Assembly (NCBI GenBank): GCA_910585055.1
Contig: CAJUBY010000008.1
Coordinates: 924 to 27,870 of the forward strand
From: an uncultured Christensenella sp.
Lineage (GTDB): Bacteria; Bacillota; Clostridia; Christensenellales; Pumilibacteraceae
Direction: 5' to 3'
Length of the DNA: 26,947 nt
Part shown: in pieces, positions 7,937-16,025 of the stretch
Layout of the letters: every line of letters starts with the position of its first letter
How positions within the stretch are numbered: position 1 is the first letter of the stretch
The notes under the pieces: model-generated
What the model was told of the DNA's origin: nothing
Seen by the model: the letters and a program-made list of their open reading frames with translations, nothing else
Databases searched by the model: none
Translations under genes and position numbers: made by a program

Positions 7937-10122
7937 AGGGCGATACGACTACTCCGCAGGCAATAGATATTATCAACAGAGAAAGCGCGCATTTGAGATC
8001 GCGTTACGAATTGATGTATAACGACAAGCAGATCGAAATGCTTGACAATACGCTTACTTATGCCGTAAAAATGCACGAGGGGCAATGCAGAGCCTCGGGC
8101 GAACCGTATATAACCCATCCGATTTCTGTAGCCGGATTATTGCTTGATATCGGCATGGACAGTGCAACCATCGCGGCGGCGCTTTTGCATGACTGTATAG
8201 AGGATACGCCGGCTACGCCGGACGAAATAACCGCGCTTTTCGGATCGGAAGTGTGTACGCTTGTTACTGCGGTCACGAAACTGGAAAAAATAATTTTCAA
8301 ATCAAAAGAAGAAGAACAGGCGGAAAATTTCAGGCGTATGTTTTTTGCAATGGCAAAAGACATACGCGTCATTCTTATAAAACTTGCCGACAGACTTCAC
8401 AACATGCGTACCATAAGCGCATTGTCGCATGAAAGGCAGATCGCGATAGCAACCGAAACACTCGACATTTACGCGCCGTTGGCATCGAGACTCGGTCTTT
8501 CGTTTTATAAATGCGAACTCGACGATCTTTGTCTTAAAACACTTCATCCGGAAGCGTACGACGAGCTTGTTAAAGCCGTATCTTTAAAGCGCGCCGAAAG
8601 ACAGGATCTTGTAGTGCACATTTGCGAGACGCTCCGTAAAACTCTTTCGGAACTTAATATAAACGGGCAGGTAAGCGGCAGACCCAAACATTTTTACAGT
8701 ATATACAAAAAAATGGTTGGTCAGAATAAAACGTTCGATCAGATTTACGATCTTACCGCTGTGCGCGTGATAGTGGAAAGCGTACGCGATTGCTATGAGG
8801 TTTTGGGAGTTATCCATACGATGTGGAAACCTATCCCGGGCAGATTCAAGGATTACATTGCCGTACCCAAGCCGAATAATTATCAGTCGTTGCACACGAC
8901 CGTTATGACGAATCTGGGCGCACCGTTCGAGATACAGATCCGAACATACGAAATGCACAAGATCGCGGAATACGGTATAGCTGCGCACTGGAAATACAAA
9001 GAGAACCGTGCGGCGGATTCGGATCTCGACGAAAAGCTCGAATGGTTGCGTGGCGTTATGGAAACGGAAAAAGCGCAAACCGCCGATCCCGAAGAGTTTT
9101 ACGAATCCTTAAAGTTGGATCTGTACAGCGGTCAGGTGTTTGTGTTCACGCCGCGCGGTGACGTCATTGCTTTGCCGGAAGGCTCCACTCCTATAGATTT
9201 TGCGTATACCGTTCACTCGGAAGTGGGCAATAAATGCGTCGGTGCGAAAGTAAACAATAAAATCGTTCCGCTGGAAACTAAACTGCAGACGGGTGATTAC
9301 GTAGATATCATAACCTCGCCGAACTCAAAAGGTCCCAGTCGGGATTGGTTGCGGTTTATAAAAACATCGGCGGCAAAAAGTAAAATCCGCGCGTTCTTCA
9401 AACATGCGATGAAGGACGAAAATATAAAACGCGGAAAAGAGATTTTGGAACGTGAATCCAAAAACCGCGGTTATGCGTTAAACGATCTTCTTGTGCCGAA
9501 ATGGCTGGACGTTATAATGTTGCGGTATTCGTTTTCGTCGCTTAACGATCTTTACGCATCGGTAGGTTACGGTGCGTATACGCCCAATCAAATACTGCTT
9601 AAGCTTATAGATTTTTACAGGCGTGAGCATCCCGTAGAAAAAGAAAAGGTCTATGCGCCGACCGCCGCGAAAAACGACGGTCACGGGATAGTCGTCAACG
9701 GACACGGCGATATGTTGGTGCGCATGGCAAAGTGCTGTTCGCCTGTTCCCGGCGACGGGATAGTAGGGTACATTTCACGCGGACGAGGCGTAACTATCCA
9801 CCGCAGTAACTGTCCGAATATCAAAAATGCCGAGTCGTTCCGATTGATCGAGGCGCATTGGAGCGGAAATAAATTTGCGCCGTTTACGGCATCGCTCACT
9901 GTCGAATGCAAGGATACCGGCGGCGTTTTGGCTCGTATAACCAAAACGGTTTCGGACATGAAACTGTCTATAGAATCCATGACGGCGAGAGTGGTCGACA
10001 AAGAGCATAAAGGTGTTATATCTTTGAGCGTGCGGATCACTTCTCCCGAACAGCTCGATATGATAACGGCACGTATACAATCGGTACGCAATGTAGATAA
10101 AGTTTACCGTACTATGAACTAG
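7933..10122 (+). CDS. rel: Bifunctional (p)ppGpp synthetase/hydrolase, Rel family
   Basis: This enzyme makes and breaks the stringent-response alarmone (p)ppGpp. The 729-residue protein has the full Rel layout. The HD hydrolase domain (about 40-190) has His62 in THP, His86-Asp87 and Glu90-Asp91 in LLHDCIEDT, and Asn157 in DRLHNMR, so hydrolysis should be intact. The synthetase domain (about 245-355) has GRPKHFYSIYKK, GRFKDYIAVPKPNNYQSLHT and EIQIRT. The RFKD form is the basic type found in bifunctional enzymes. The TGS domain is at about 400-460, a Cys-containing domain at 600-627 (CCSPVPGD, HRSNC) and an ACT domain at 653-729. Start: an in-frame GTG exists at 7924, but the ATG at 7933, overlapping the recJ stop and following GGGGTGG, is preferred. 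The gene usually called apt, often between recJ and rel, is absent. Confidence 0.95.
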   Translation: MKGDTTTPQAIDIINRESAHLRSRYELMYNDKQIEMLDNTLTYAVKMHEGQCRASGEPYITHPISVAGLLLDIGMDSATIAAALLHDCIEDTPATPDEITALFGSEVCTLVTAVTKLEKIIFKSKEEEQAENFRRMFFAMAKDIRVILIKLADRLHNMRTISALSHERQIAIATETLDIYAPLASRLGLSFYKCELDDLCLKTLHPEAYDELVKAVSLKRAERQDLVVHICETLRKTLSELNINGQVSGRPKHFYSIYKKMVGQNKTFDQIYDLTAVRVIVESVRDCYEVLGVIHTMWKPIPGRFKDYIAVPKPNNYQSLHTTVMTNLGAPFEIQIRTYEMHKIAEYGIAAHWKYKENRAADSDLDEKLEWLRGVMETEKAQTADPEEFYESLKLDLYSGQVFVFTPRGDVIALPEGSTPIDFAYTVHSEVGNKCVGAKVNNKIVPLETKLQTGDYVDIITSPNSKGPSRDWLRFIKTSAAKSKIRAFFKHAMKDENIKRGKEILERESKNRGYALNDLLVPKWLDVIMLRYSFSSLNDLYASVGYGAYTPNQILLKLIDFYRREHPVEKEKVYAPTAAKNDGHGIVVNGHGDMLVRMAKCCSPVPGDGIVGYISRGRGVTIHRSNCPNIKNAESFRLIEAHWSGNKFAPFTASLTVECKDTGGVLARITKTVSDMKLSIESMTARVVDKEHKGVISLSVRITSPEQLDMITARIQSVRNVDKVYRTMN

Positions 10123-10135
10123 GTTTTTGTTTTTA

Positions 10136-10741
10136 ATGCAAATTTACACGCTCGGATCGGGACCGTATTCCGCAAATACATATATTATTATCGAAAACGG
10201 CAATGCCGTTGTTATCGATCCGTCCGACGGCGCGGATAGTATCTCCGATTTTGTCTGCGGAAAGAACGCCGAGATAAAACATATTTTGATCACTCACGGA
10301 CATTTCGACCATGTCGGTGCGGTGTATGAGTTAAGCCGAACGGGGGCTTTGACGGCTATGTCGGAGACAGACCGAAAACTTATTGTCTTCGGTTCCGGCA
10401 ACGGAGTGTTCGATGTGCGGAGTAACGCTTTCGACGTGTCCGACCGTGTCTGTGACGGCGATGTGCTTGAACTGATAGGTCATGAGTTTAAAGTTATTGC
10501 TACGCCGGGACATACTCCGGGCAGTGTATGTTACATTCTCGACGACGAATATATTTTTACGGGCGATACTTTATTCCGACTGAGTATAGGACGCACCGAT
10601 TTCGAGTACGGAAACAGCGCGGACCTAATGCTATCATTAAAAAAGCTGTTATCTCTTCCGCATGATTATAAGATCCTGCCCGGTCACGGTCAGCCAACGA
10701 CACTATACTTCGAACGCAGGAACAATCCGTATGTACATTAA
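10136..10741 (+). CDS. MBL-fold metallohydrolase, glyoxalase II-like
   Basis: This 201-residue protein has the metallo-beta-lactamase fold with the zinc-binding motif THGHFDH at 53-59 (His54, His56, Asp58, His59). The other metal ligands follow: His126 in TPGHTPGS, Asp144 in FTGDTLF and His184 in PGHGQ. It matches small hydroxyacylglutathione-hydrolase-like proteins that in Clostridia lie between rel and hemZ. The true substrate is unknown; thioester hydrolysis is a family-level guess. Clostridia often lack glutathione, so a strict glyoxalase II role is doubtful. The ATG at 10136 is preferred over a TTG at 10127; AGG at 10121-10123 gives only a weak, distant ribosome binding site, so coupling with rel, which ends 13 nt earlier, is likely. 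Its end overlaps hemZ by 11 nt. Confidence 0.88.
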   Translation: MQIYTLGSGPYSANTYIIIENGNAVVIDPSDGADSISDFVCGKNAEIKHILITHGHFDHVGAVYELSRTGALTAMSETDRKLIVFGSGNGVFDVRSNAFDVSDRVCDGDVLELIGHEFKVIATPGHTPGSVCYILDDEYIFTGDTLFRLSIGRTDFEYGNSADLMLSLKKLLSLPHDYKILPGHGQPTTLYFERRNNPYVH

Positions 10742-12092
10742 CGATATACGGTCGAATACGGAACTGTCGGATGTCGCCAGGATGTTTTACGGCGACTGTT
10801 TTCCGCAAATATCGATAGCCGTTTCAGACGCGGATTTTACTGTAAATATCGACGGAACGGAGTTTAGGCAGGTTTACGATGACCGCATTTATACGATCAT
10901 ACCGCAAGATCACAAGCTCGGCAGATTGTCTAAAATAGCGTTGTACGACGCGCTAATGCGTTATACGGGAAAAAGTATGCCGTGGGGCGCTTTGACCGGT
11001 GTGCGCCCGTCCAAGCTGTTTTACGAGTGCATTAGGAACGGACATACCGCATTTGAAGCCGTCGATATCATGCAAAGCGTTTACCGCGTCAGCCCCAAAC
11101 GCGCCGAGGTTCTGAATAAAATATTCGAGGCGCAAAAAGGCAAAGTATATTTTTCGCCGGAATATGTAAATCTTTATGTGCACGTGCCTTATTGTACTAC
11201 GCGCTGTACGTATTGTTCATTTGTATCGGCGCTTATATCCAAGAATACGGAACAGGCGCGGACTTATGTTAAACTGCTGTGTGATGAGATAGAACGGTCG
11301 ACGGAGTTTCTTAAATCCAATGGCAAAAAGATATTGTCGGTCTATATAGGAGGCGGTACTCCTACAGCGCTCGAACCGGATCTGCTTAACGATATACTCG
11401 AATCGATAGGAAAGTTCGAGGGTGAATATACATGCGAAGCGGGTAGGCCAGACACCGTTACTGCCGAAAAGTGCGATATAATGAAGCGGAACGGAGTAAC
11501 GCGAGTATGTGTAAATCCGCAGACATTGTCGTCGTCCACTTTGGAAAAGATCGGTAGAAATCATACCGTGCAAGAATTTTTCGAAGCTTACGAGACAGTT
11601 AAAAGCTACGGATTCGATATAAACTGCGATCTGATCGCAGGGCTCACCGACGAAACTCTGCAGGATTTTAAATACGGACTCGACGGTATACTCGAACTGG
11701 CGCCGTATAACTTTACCGTCCATTCTCTGTCGAAAAAAAACGGGAGTTCTATCAGATACGATACCGACGAAAACAGCGGTACTTCCGCAATGCTCGATTA
11801 TGTTCTAGATCGTAATACCGGTTACGCGCCATATTATCTGTACAGACAAAAACGCCAATCGGGAAATCTGGAAAATATCGGATTTTCCGTTCCGGGTAAA
11901 GAATGCGTCAATAATATAACGACGATGGAAGAAACCGTCGGTGTAATGGCGTGCGGTGCCGGCGCTATTTCCAAAGCGATAATCGGCGGCAATATAACAC
12001 GTTTTGCCAATATGCGTGATATCAATTTGTATATCTCGGAATTCGATAACAAGCTGAAAGCGAAATTAAACAGTTTTACCGCTACGGAATAA
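10731..12092 (+). CDS. hemZ: HemZ-like radical SAM protein (coproporphyrinogen dehydrogenase family)
   Basis: The HemN/HemZ/HemW family are radical SAM proteins, some of which oxidise coproporphyrinogen III without oxygen, others of which carry haem. The 453-residue protein has a HemZ-type N-terminal region ending in MPWGALTGVRPSKL at 83-96. It then has the radical SAM triad YCTTRCTYC (Cys155, Cys159, Cys162) after NLYVHVPY, IGGGTPTAL at 206-214, and the INCDLIAGL strand further on. The position after rel and an MBL hydrolase is the usual clostridial hemZ context. No other haem gene is visible, so real activity on porphyrinogen is uncertain. The reading frame is open upstream to 10662, but the ATG at 10731 follows AGGA with good spacing and overlaps the previous gene by only 11 nt. 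Confidence 0.88.
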   Translation: MYINDIRSNTELSDVARMFYGDCFPQISIAVSDADFTVNIDGTEFRQVYDDRIYTIIPQDHKLGRLSKIALYDALMRYTGKSMPWGALTGVRPSKLFYECIRNGHTAFEAVDIMQSVYRVSPKRAEVLNKIFEAQKGKVYFSPEYVNLYVHVPYCTTRCTYCSFVSALISKNTEQARTYVKLLCDEIERSTEFLKSNGKKILSVYIGGGTPTALEPDLLNDILESIGKFEGEYTCEAGRPDTVTAEKCDIMKRNGVTRVCVNPQTLSSSTLEKIGRNHTVQEFFEAYETVKSYGFDINCDLIAGLTDETLQDFKYGLDGILELAPYNFTVHSLSKKNGSSIRYDTDENSGTSAMLDYVLDRNTGYAPYYLYRQKRQSGNLENIGFSVPGKECVNNITTMEETVGVMACGAGAISKAIIGGNITRFANMRDINLYISEFDNKLKAKLNSFTATE

Positions 12093-12107
12093 GCATAGCC
12101 GAAATAC

Positions 12108-12136
12108 TGTACAAATTTTGTAAAATAGTGTATAAT
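12108..12136 (+). promoter_or_regulatory. Promoter-like sequence immediately upstream of miaB
   Basis: TGTACA at 12108-12113 (4 of 6) and a perfect TATAAT at 12131-12136 are 17 nt apart. Only 7 nt separate the -10 box from the miaB ATG at 12144, so transcription would begin at about the start codon. No Shine-Dalgarno sequence is present. If the promoter is real, the mRNA is leaderless. Confidence 0.55.
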
Positions 12137-12143
12137 TACGCCG

Positions 12144-13442
12144 ATGAATAAAAAATATTGCATTCAAACATACGGATGTCAGATGAACGTCCACGAATCG
12201 GAAAAAATAGCCGGAATATTGCAGTCACGCGGTTATACCGAGTGCTGCGAGGCGGAATACGCGGATATGATCGTATTGAATACCTGTTGCGTTAGGGAGA
12301 CCGCCGAAACCAAGATTTACGGACATTTGGGACGGATAAAAAGCAAAAAGAAACGTGACGCGATACTTGCGGTATGCGGTTGCATGACGCAACAGCCGGG
12401 AGCGGCGGAAAAGTTGGCAAAGCGCTGTCCGTTTGTCGATATAATCATAGGCACGTTCAATTTATCGCTGTTGGGTGATTATGTTGACGAATTTATTCAT
12501 ACCGGAGTAAAAGTCATAGATGTTCGAAGATCCGAAAACGATGTAAATACAGACGGAACTGTACGGAATATTGCCAGGTCGTCGGGAATAAACGCATGGG
12601 TAAATATCATGTACGGTTGCGATAATTTTTGTACGTATTGTATCGTTCCGTACGTGCGCGGCAGGGAACGCTGCCGTTCGGTAGACGATATAACGACTGA
12701 CGTCGACAGTCTTTTAAAAAGCGGATATAAACAGATCACACTGTTGGGACAGAACGTTAATTCATATAAGTACAAAGACGTAAATTTCGTCGGTTTGCTG
12801 AAAAAATTGGAAACGGATAAAAAATACAGACTGAAATTCATGACGTCACACCCCAAAGACGTTTCTCCCGAGCTTGCCGAGGTAATGGCGGACTCCAAGG
12901 TCTTGAGTAAGTATATTCATTTGCCGGTACAGTCTGGCAGCGACAGGATACTACAAGCTATGAACAGGAATTATACTCGAAACGAGTACTTTGGAAAAAT
13001 CGATTCTTTCCGCAGAGTTATGCCCGATATCGGTTTAAGCTCGGACGTCATGGTCGGTTTTCCGACGGAGACCGAAGACGATTTTCGACAGACTCTCGAT
13101 CTTATCGAGCGTGTAAAGTACAATAATCTTTTTATGTTTATTTATTCGCGCCGCAGCGGAACTCCTGCCGATAAAATGCCGCAGTTGGAATATTCGGTCA
13201 AACAGCGTCGTATCGACACGCTTATCAAAAATCAGTTCGAAATTTCCAAAGAGATTTCGAAAAATACGGTAGGTCGTGTTTGCGAAGTGCTTGTATCGGA
13301 TAAAAAGGACGGGAAATGTTACGGCAAAACGGAAAGCGATGCGGCGGTCACTTTTACATCCGATTCCATCGGAGTCGGCGATTTTGCGAATATAAAAATT
13401 ACTTCGGCTAAAAATGCCAATCTTTCGGGCGAGGTGGTATAA
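12144..13442 (+). CDS. miaB: tRNA-2-methylthio-N6-dimethylallyladenosine synthase MiaB
   Basis: MiaB adds a methylthio group to i6A at position 37 of tRNAs reading UNN codons, after MiaA has attached the dimethylallyl group. The 432-residue protein has the N-terminal methylthiotransferase domain with its own cluster ligands: Cys12 in TYGCQMN, Cys48 in LNTCCVRE and Cys80 in CGCMTQQ. The radical SAM motif is YGCDNFCTYC (Cys159, Cys163, Cys166) followed by IVPYVRGRE. A TRAM RNA-binding domain occupies about 370-432. It is shorter than Bacillus MiaB (about 509), lacking the N-terminal extension, and begins right at the conserved domain. There is no ribosome binding site before the ATG. miaA lies in the same cluster, four genes on, consistent with a shared pathway. 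Confidence 0.95.
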   Translation: MNKKYCIQTYGCQMNVHESEKIAGILQSRGYTECCEAEYADMIVLNTCCVRETAETKIYGHLGRIKSKKKRDAILAVCGCMTQQPGAAEKLAKRCPFVDIIIGTFNLSLLGDYVDEFIHTGVKVIDVRRSENDVNTDGTVRNIARSSGINAWVNIMYGCDNFCTYCIVPYVRGRERCRSVDDITTDVDSLLKSGYKQITLLGQNVNSYKYKDVNFVGLLKKLETDKKYRLKFMTSHPKDVSPELAEVMADSKVLSKYIHLPVQSGSDRILQAMNRNYTRNEYFGKIDSFRRVMPDIGLSSDVMVGFPTETEDDFRQTLDLIERVKYNNLFMFIYSRRSGTPADKMPQLEYSVKQRRIDTLIKNQFEISKEISKNTVGRVCEVLVSDKKDGKCYGKTESDAAVTFTSDSIGVGDFANIKITSAKNANLSGEVV

Positions 13443-16025
13443 ATGGGTTTGTCTCCTATGATGGTCCAGTATAAAAAGATCAAGAGCGAATATCCCGAAA
13501 CGATCTTGATGTTCCGTTTGGGCGATTTTTACGAGATGTTTTTCGAAGACGCGGTCACGGCGTCTCGGGAATTGGATCTTACGCTTACGGGCAGATCGTG
13601 CGGAATGAAAGAACGCGCGCCCATGTGCGGAGTTCCGTATCACGCAGTGCAGACTTACATAGCAAAACTGCTTAAAAAAGGATATAAAGTAGCGATATGC
13701 GAGCAGATGCAGGACCCCAACGAGGTCAAAGGCATTGTTGATCGCAATGTGACACGTATCATCACAGGCGGTACGATCACGGACACGGAAACGCTCAACG
13801 ACGATAAAAACAATTATCTTATGGCGTTGTGTTTGGACGATACCGGCGTCGGTGCGGTATGGACGGATATAACGACCGCGGAAACGTACAATCATTTTAT
13901 TCCGAGCCCGGTAAAAGTCAAATTAAACGATCTGCTGCTGCGTATCAAGCCGGCGGAAATAATAGTAAATTCCAAAATGCTGCAGGAAAGTACGGAGCTG
14001 TCTGCCGTCAAATACGGGTCTGTTTGCACTATGTCTCAATACGATGACGCGTGTTTCGATTTTGAAACAGCCAAACGTGCGTTGACGGGGATCCTCGACG
14101 AACGCGAACTCAAAAATTTGTGCAAAACTCCGGCATGTGTATGTGCTGAGGGAGCATTGGTCGCGTATATACGTCATAACCAGTTCCGCAACGATGTCAA
14201 TATAGGTAAATCGGAAAATTACGAATCCGATCTGTTTATGGATATCGATGCAAATACCGCCAAAACGCTGGAACTTGTAGAATCGCAAAGCCGTAAGCGC
14301 GGCACGGCGCTACGCGACATTTTGAACAAAACTTGTACATCTATGGGCGATCGGCAACTGCAAAAATGGATCTTGCGTCCGCTGTGCGTCAAATCGGAGA
14401 TCGACCGAAGGTTGGATGCAGTGGAAACGCTGTTCGGGAACACGATCCTCCGCGATCGTTTGAGAAATTTACTGTCGGGAATAAAGGATATAGTAAGAAT
14501 ATCCGCAAATTTGGCTTTAAGCGATATCAAGCAAAAGGATATACTGGCGTTAAATTTGTCTCTCCACACGTTACCTGCTATAAAAGAATTACTGTCGGGT
14601 ATCGATTCTGTGTTGCTGTCTAATATAGACAGCCGTATAGATACACTGTCGGATATGACCGATCTGATGGACCGGGCGATAGCCGTTCCGGAAAACGGAG
14701 CGGAAACAAAAGATGCAGATATGTATGTTATAAAGCCGGGTTACGATGCGGATCTTGACGAGTACCGCAGTTTTGTCAAAAACTCCAGATCGTCCATAGC
14801 CAAAATGGAGGCGGATGAAAAGGAAAAGACGAAGATAAAAAATCTTAAAATTTCGTATAACCGTCTTTTCGGATATTTTATAGAAGTACCCAGACAATTC
14901 GATTCGCAGGTGCCGGACTATTATCAGCGTAAACAGACCGTCGCAAATGCCGAACGTTATTCCACGGATGCGCTTAAGGAATTGGAGTTTAAAACGCTCA
15001 ATGCTTCCGATCTCGCCGAAAAACGGGAAAAAGAACTGTACTCTTCGGTGCTTGCGGAGTTGCGCGGTAAATGTAACGAAATAAATACGGTCGGGAAGGC
15101 TATAGCCGATCTCGACTGTTTAGTATCGCTCGCCACTGTCGCAAAACTAAACGGATATTGTAAACCGATTATTACTGACAACGGCGAAATTACCGTTACG
15201 GAAGGACGTCATCCCGTGGCGGAGATGTTGCCGTCGGATGAATTTTTTGTTCCGAACGGCACAGCTATGAACAGCGGTGATTCCAAAATCATGCTCATAA
15301 CCGGTCCGAACATGGCAGGTAAAAGTCTTTATATGCGTCAGGTCGCGCTTATAACGGTAATGGCGCATATGGGGTCGTTCGTTCCTGCAAAATCGGCTGT
15401 TATAGGGATAGTGGATAAGGTTTTTACTCGAGTAGGCGCAAGCGACGATATTTCCACGGGCAGAAGCACTTTTATGGTGGAAATGAGCGAAGTATCGGTT
15501 ATCCTCGGTAACGCAACGGATAAAAGCCTTGTTTTGCTCGATGAGATAGGTCGCGGAACGTCCACTTACGACGGTTTGAGTATAGCTTGGGCCGTTATCG
15601 AGTATATGGCGCAAAATCTGTCGGCAAAAGTACTGTTTTCCACGCATTTTCACGAACTTACCGAACTCGAGGGCGCGATTTCGGGTTTGAAAAATTATAA
15701 ATTTACAGCCAAAGAAAGCGACGGCGGCATACGGTTTATACGAAAGATCATGCGAGGCAGCGCCAATAAAAGTTTCGGTATCGAAGTGTCGGCGTTGGCG
15801 GGATTGCCGCAGTCCGTATTGGAAAGAGCAAAGCAGCTTTTAGCACAGCTGGTAAATGCTGATATAGCGCATAAAGCAAACGATACGCGTCAGCTTTCTC
15901 TTTTCGACAACGTTTCGAAATACGACGAGATAATCCGCATACTCAAAGACATCGACGTCAATAATATAACGCCCCGTGCCGCGCTCGACATATTATGCGA
16001 TCTAAAGGAAAAGACAGATAAATGA
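13443..16025 (+). CDS. mutS: DNA mismatch repair protein MutS
   Basis: MutS recognises base mismatches and small loops and recruits MutL. The 860-residue protein is full length. The mismatch-binding Phe-x-Glu is in GDFYEMF (Phe29, Glu31), followed by the N-terminal domain signature MCGVPYHAVQTYIAKLLKKG. The clamp and lever regions fill the middle. The ATPase has Walker A TGPNMAGKS at 620-628 (Lys627), the STFMVEMSE segment, and Walker B/signature LLDEIGRGTSTYDG near residues 699-712, then FSTHFHELTELE. The ATG directly follows the miaB stop (TAAATG) with a GAGGTGG ribosome binding site inside the end of miaB. The last bases overlap mutL by four (ATGA). Confidence 0.97.
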   Translation: MGLSPMMVQYKKIKSEYPETILMFRLGDFYEMFFEDAVTASRELDLTLTGRSCGMKERAPMCGVPYHAVQTYIAKLLKKGYKVAICEQMQDPNEVKGIVDRNVTRIITGGTITDTETLNDDKNNYLMALCLDDTGVGAVWTDITTAETYNHFIPSPVKVKLNDLLLRIKPAEIIVNSKMLQESTELSAVKYGSVCTMSQYDDACFDFETAKRALTGILDERELKNLCKTPACVCAEGALVAYIRHNQFRNDVNIGKSENYESDLFMDIDANTAKTLELVESQSRKRGTALRDILNKTCTSMGDRQLQKWILRPLCVKSEIDRRLDAVETLFGNTILRDRLRNLLSGIKDIVRISANLALSDIKQKDILALNLSLHTLPAIKELLSGIDSVLLSNIDSRIDTLSDMTDLMDRAIAVPENGAETKDADMYVIKPGYDADLDEYRSFVKNSRSSIAKMEADEKEKTKIKNLKISYNRLFGYFIEVPRQFDSQVPDYYQRKQTVANAERYSTDALKELEFKTLNASDLAEKREKELYSSVLAELRGKCNEINTVGKAIADLDCLVSLATVAKLNGYCKPIITDNGEITVTEGRHPVAEMLPSDEFFVPNGTAMNSGDSKIMLITGPNMAGKSLYMRQVALITVMAHMGSFVPAKSAVIGIVDKVFTRVGASDDISTGRSTFMVEMSEVSVILGNATDKSLVLLDEIGRGTSTYDGLSIAWAVIEYMAQNLSAKVLFSTHFHELTELEGAISGLKNYKFTAKESDGGIRFIRKIMRGSANKSFGIEVSALAGLPQSVLERAKQLLAQLVNADIAHKANDTRQLSLFDNVSKYDEIIRILKDIDVNNITPRAALDILCDLKEKTDK

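Noticed and set aside
10662..10730. Longer HemZ using upstream codons
   Set aside because: It would lie deep inside the MBL gene; the ATG at 10731 has AGGA upstream and a normal short overlap.
13035..13895. A 286-codon open frame on the minus strand
   Set aside because: It lies opposite miaB and mutS, both clearly real; its translation has the Arg/His/Tyr/Ile-rich composition of a mirror frame and no family features.
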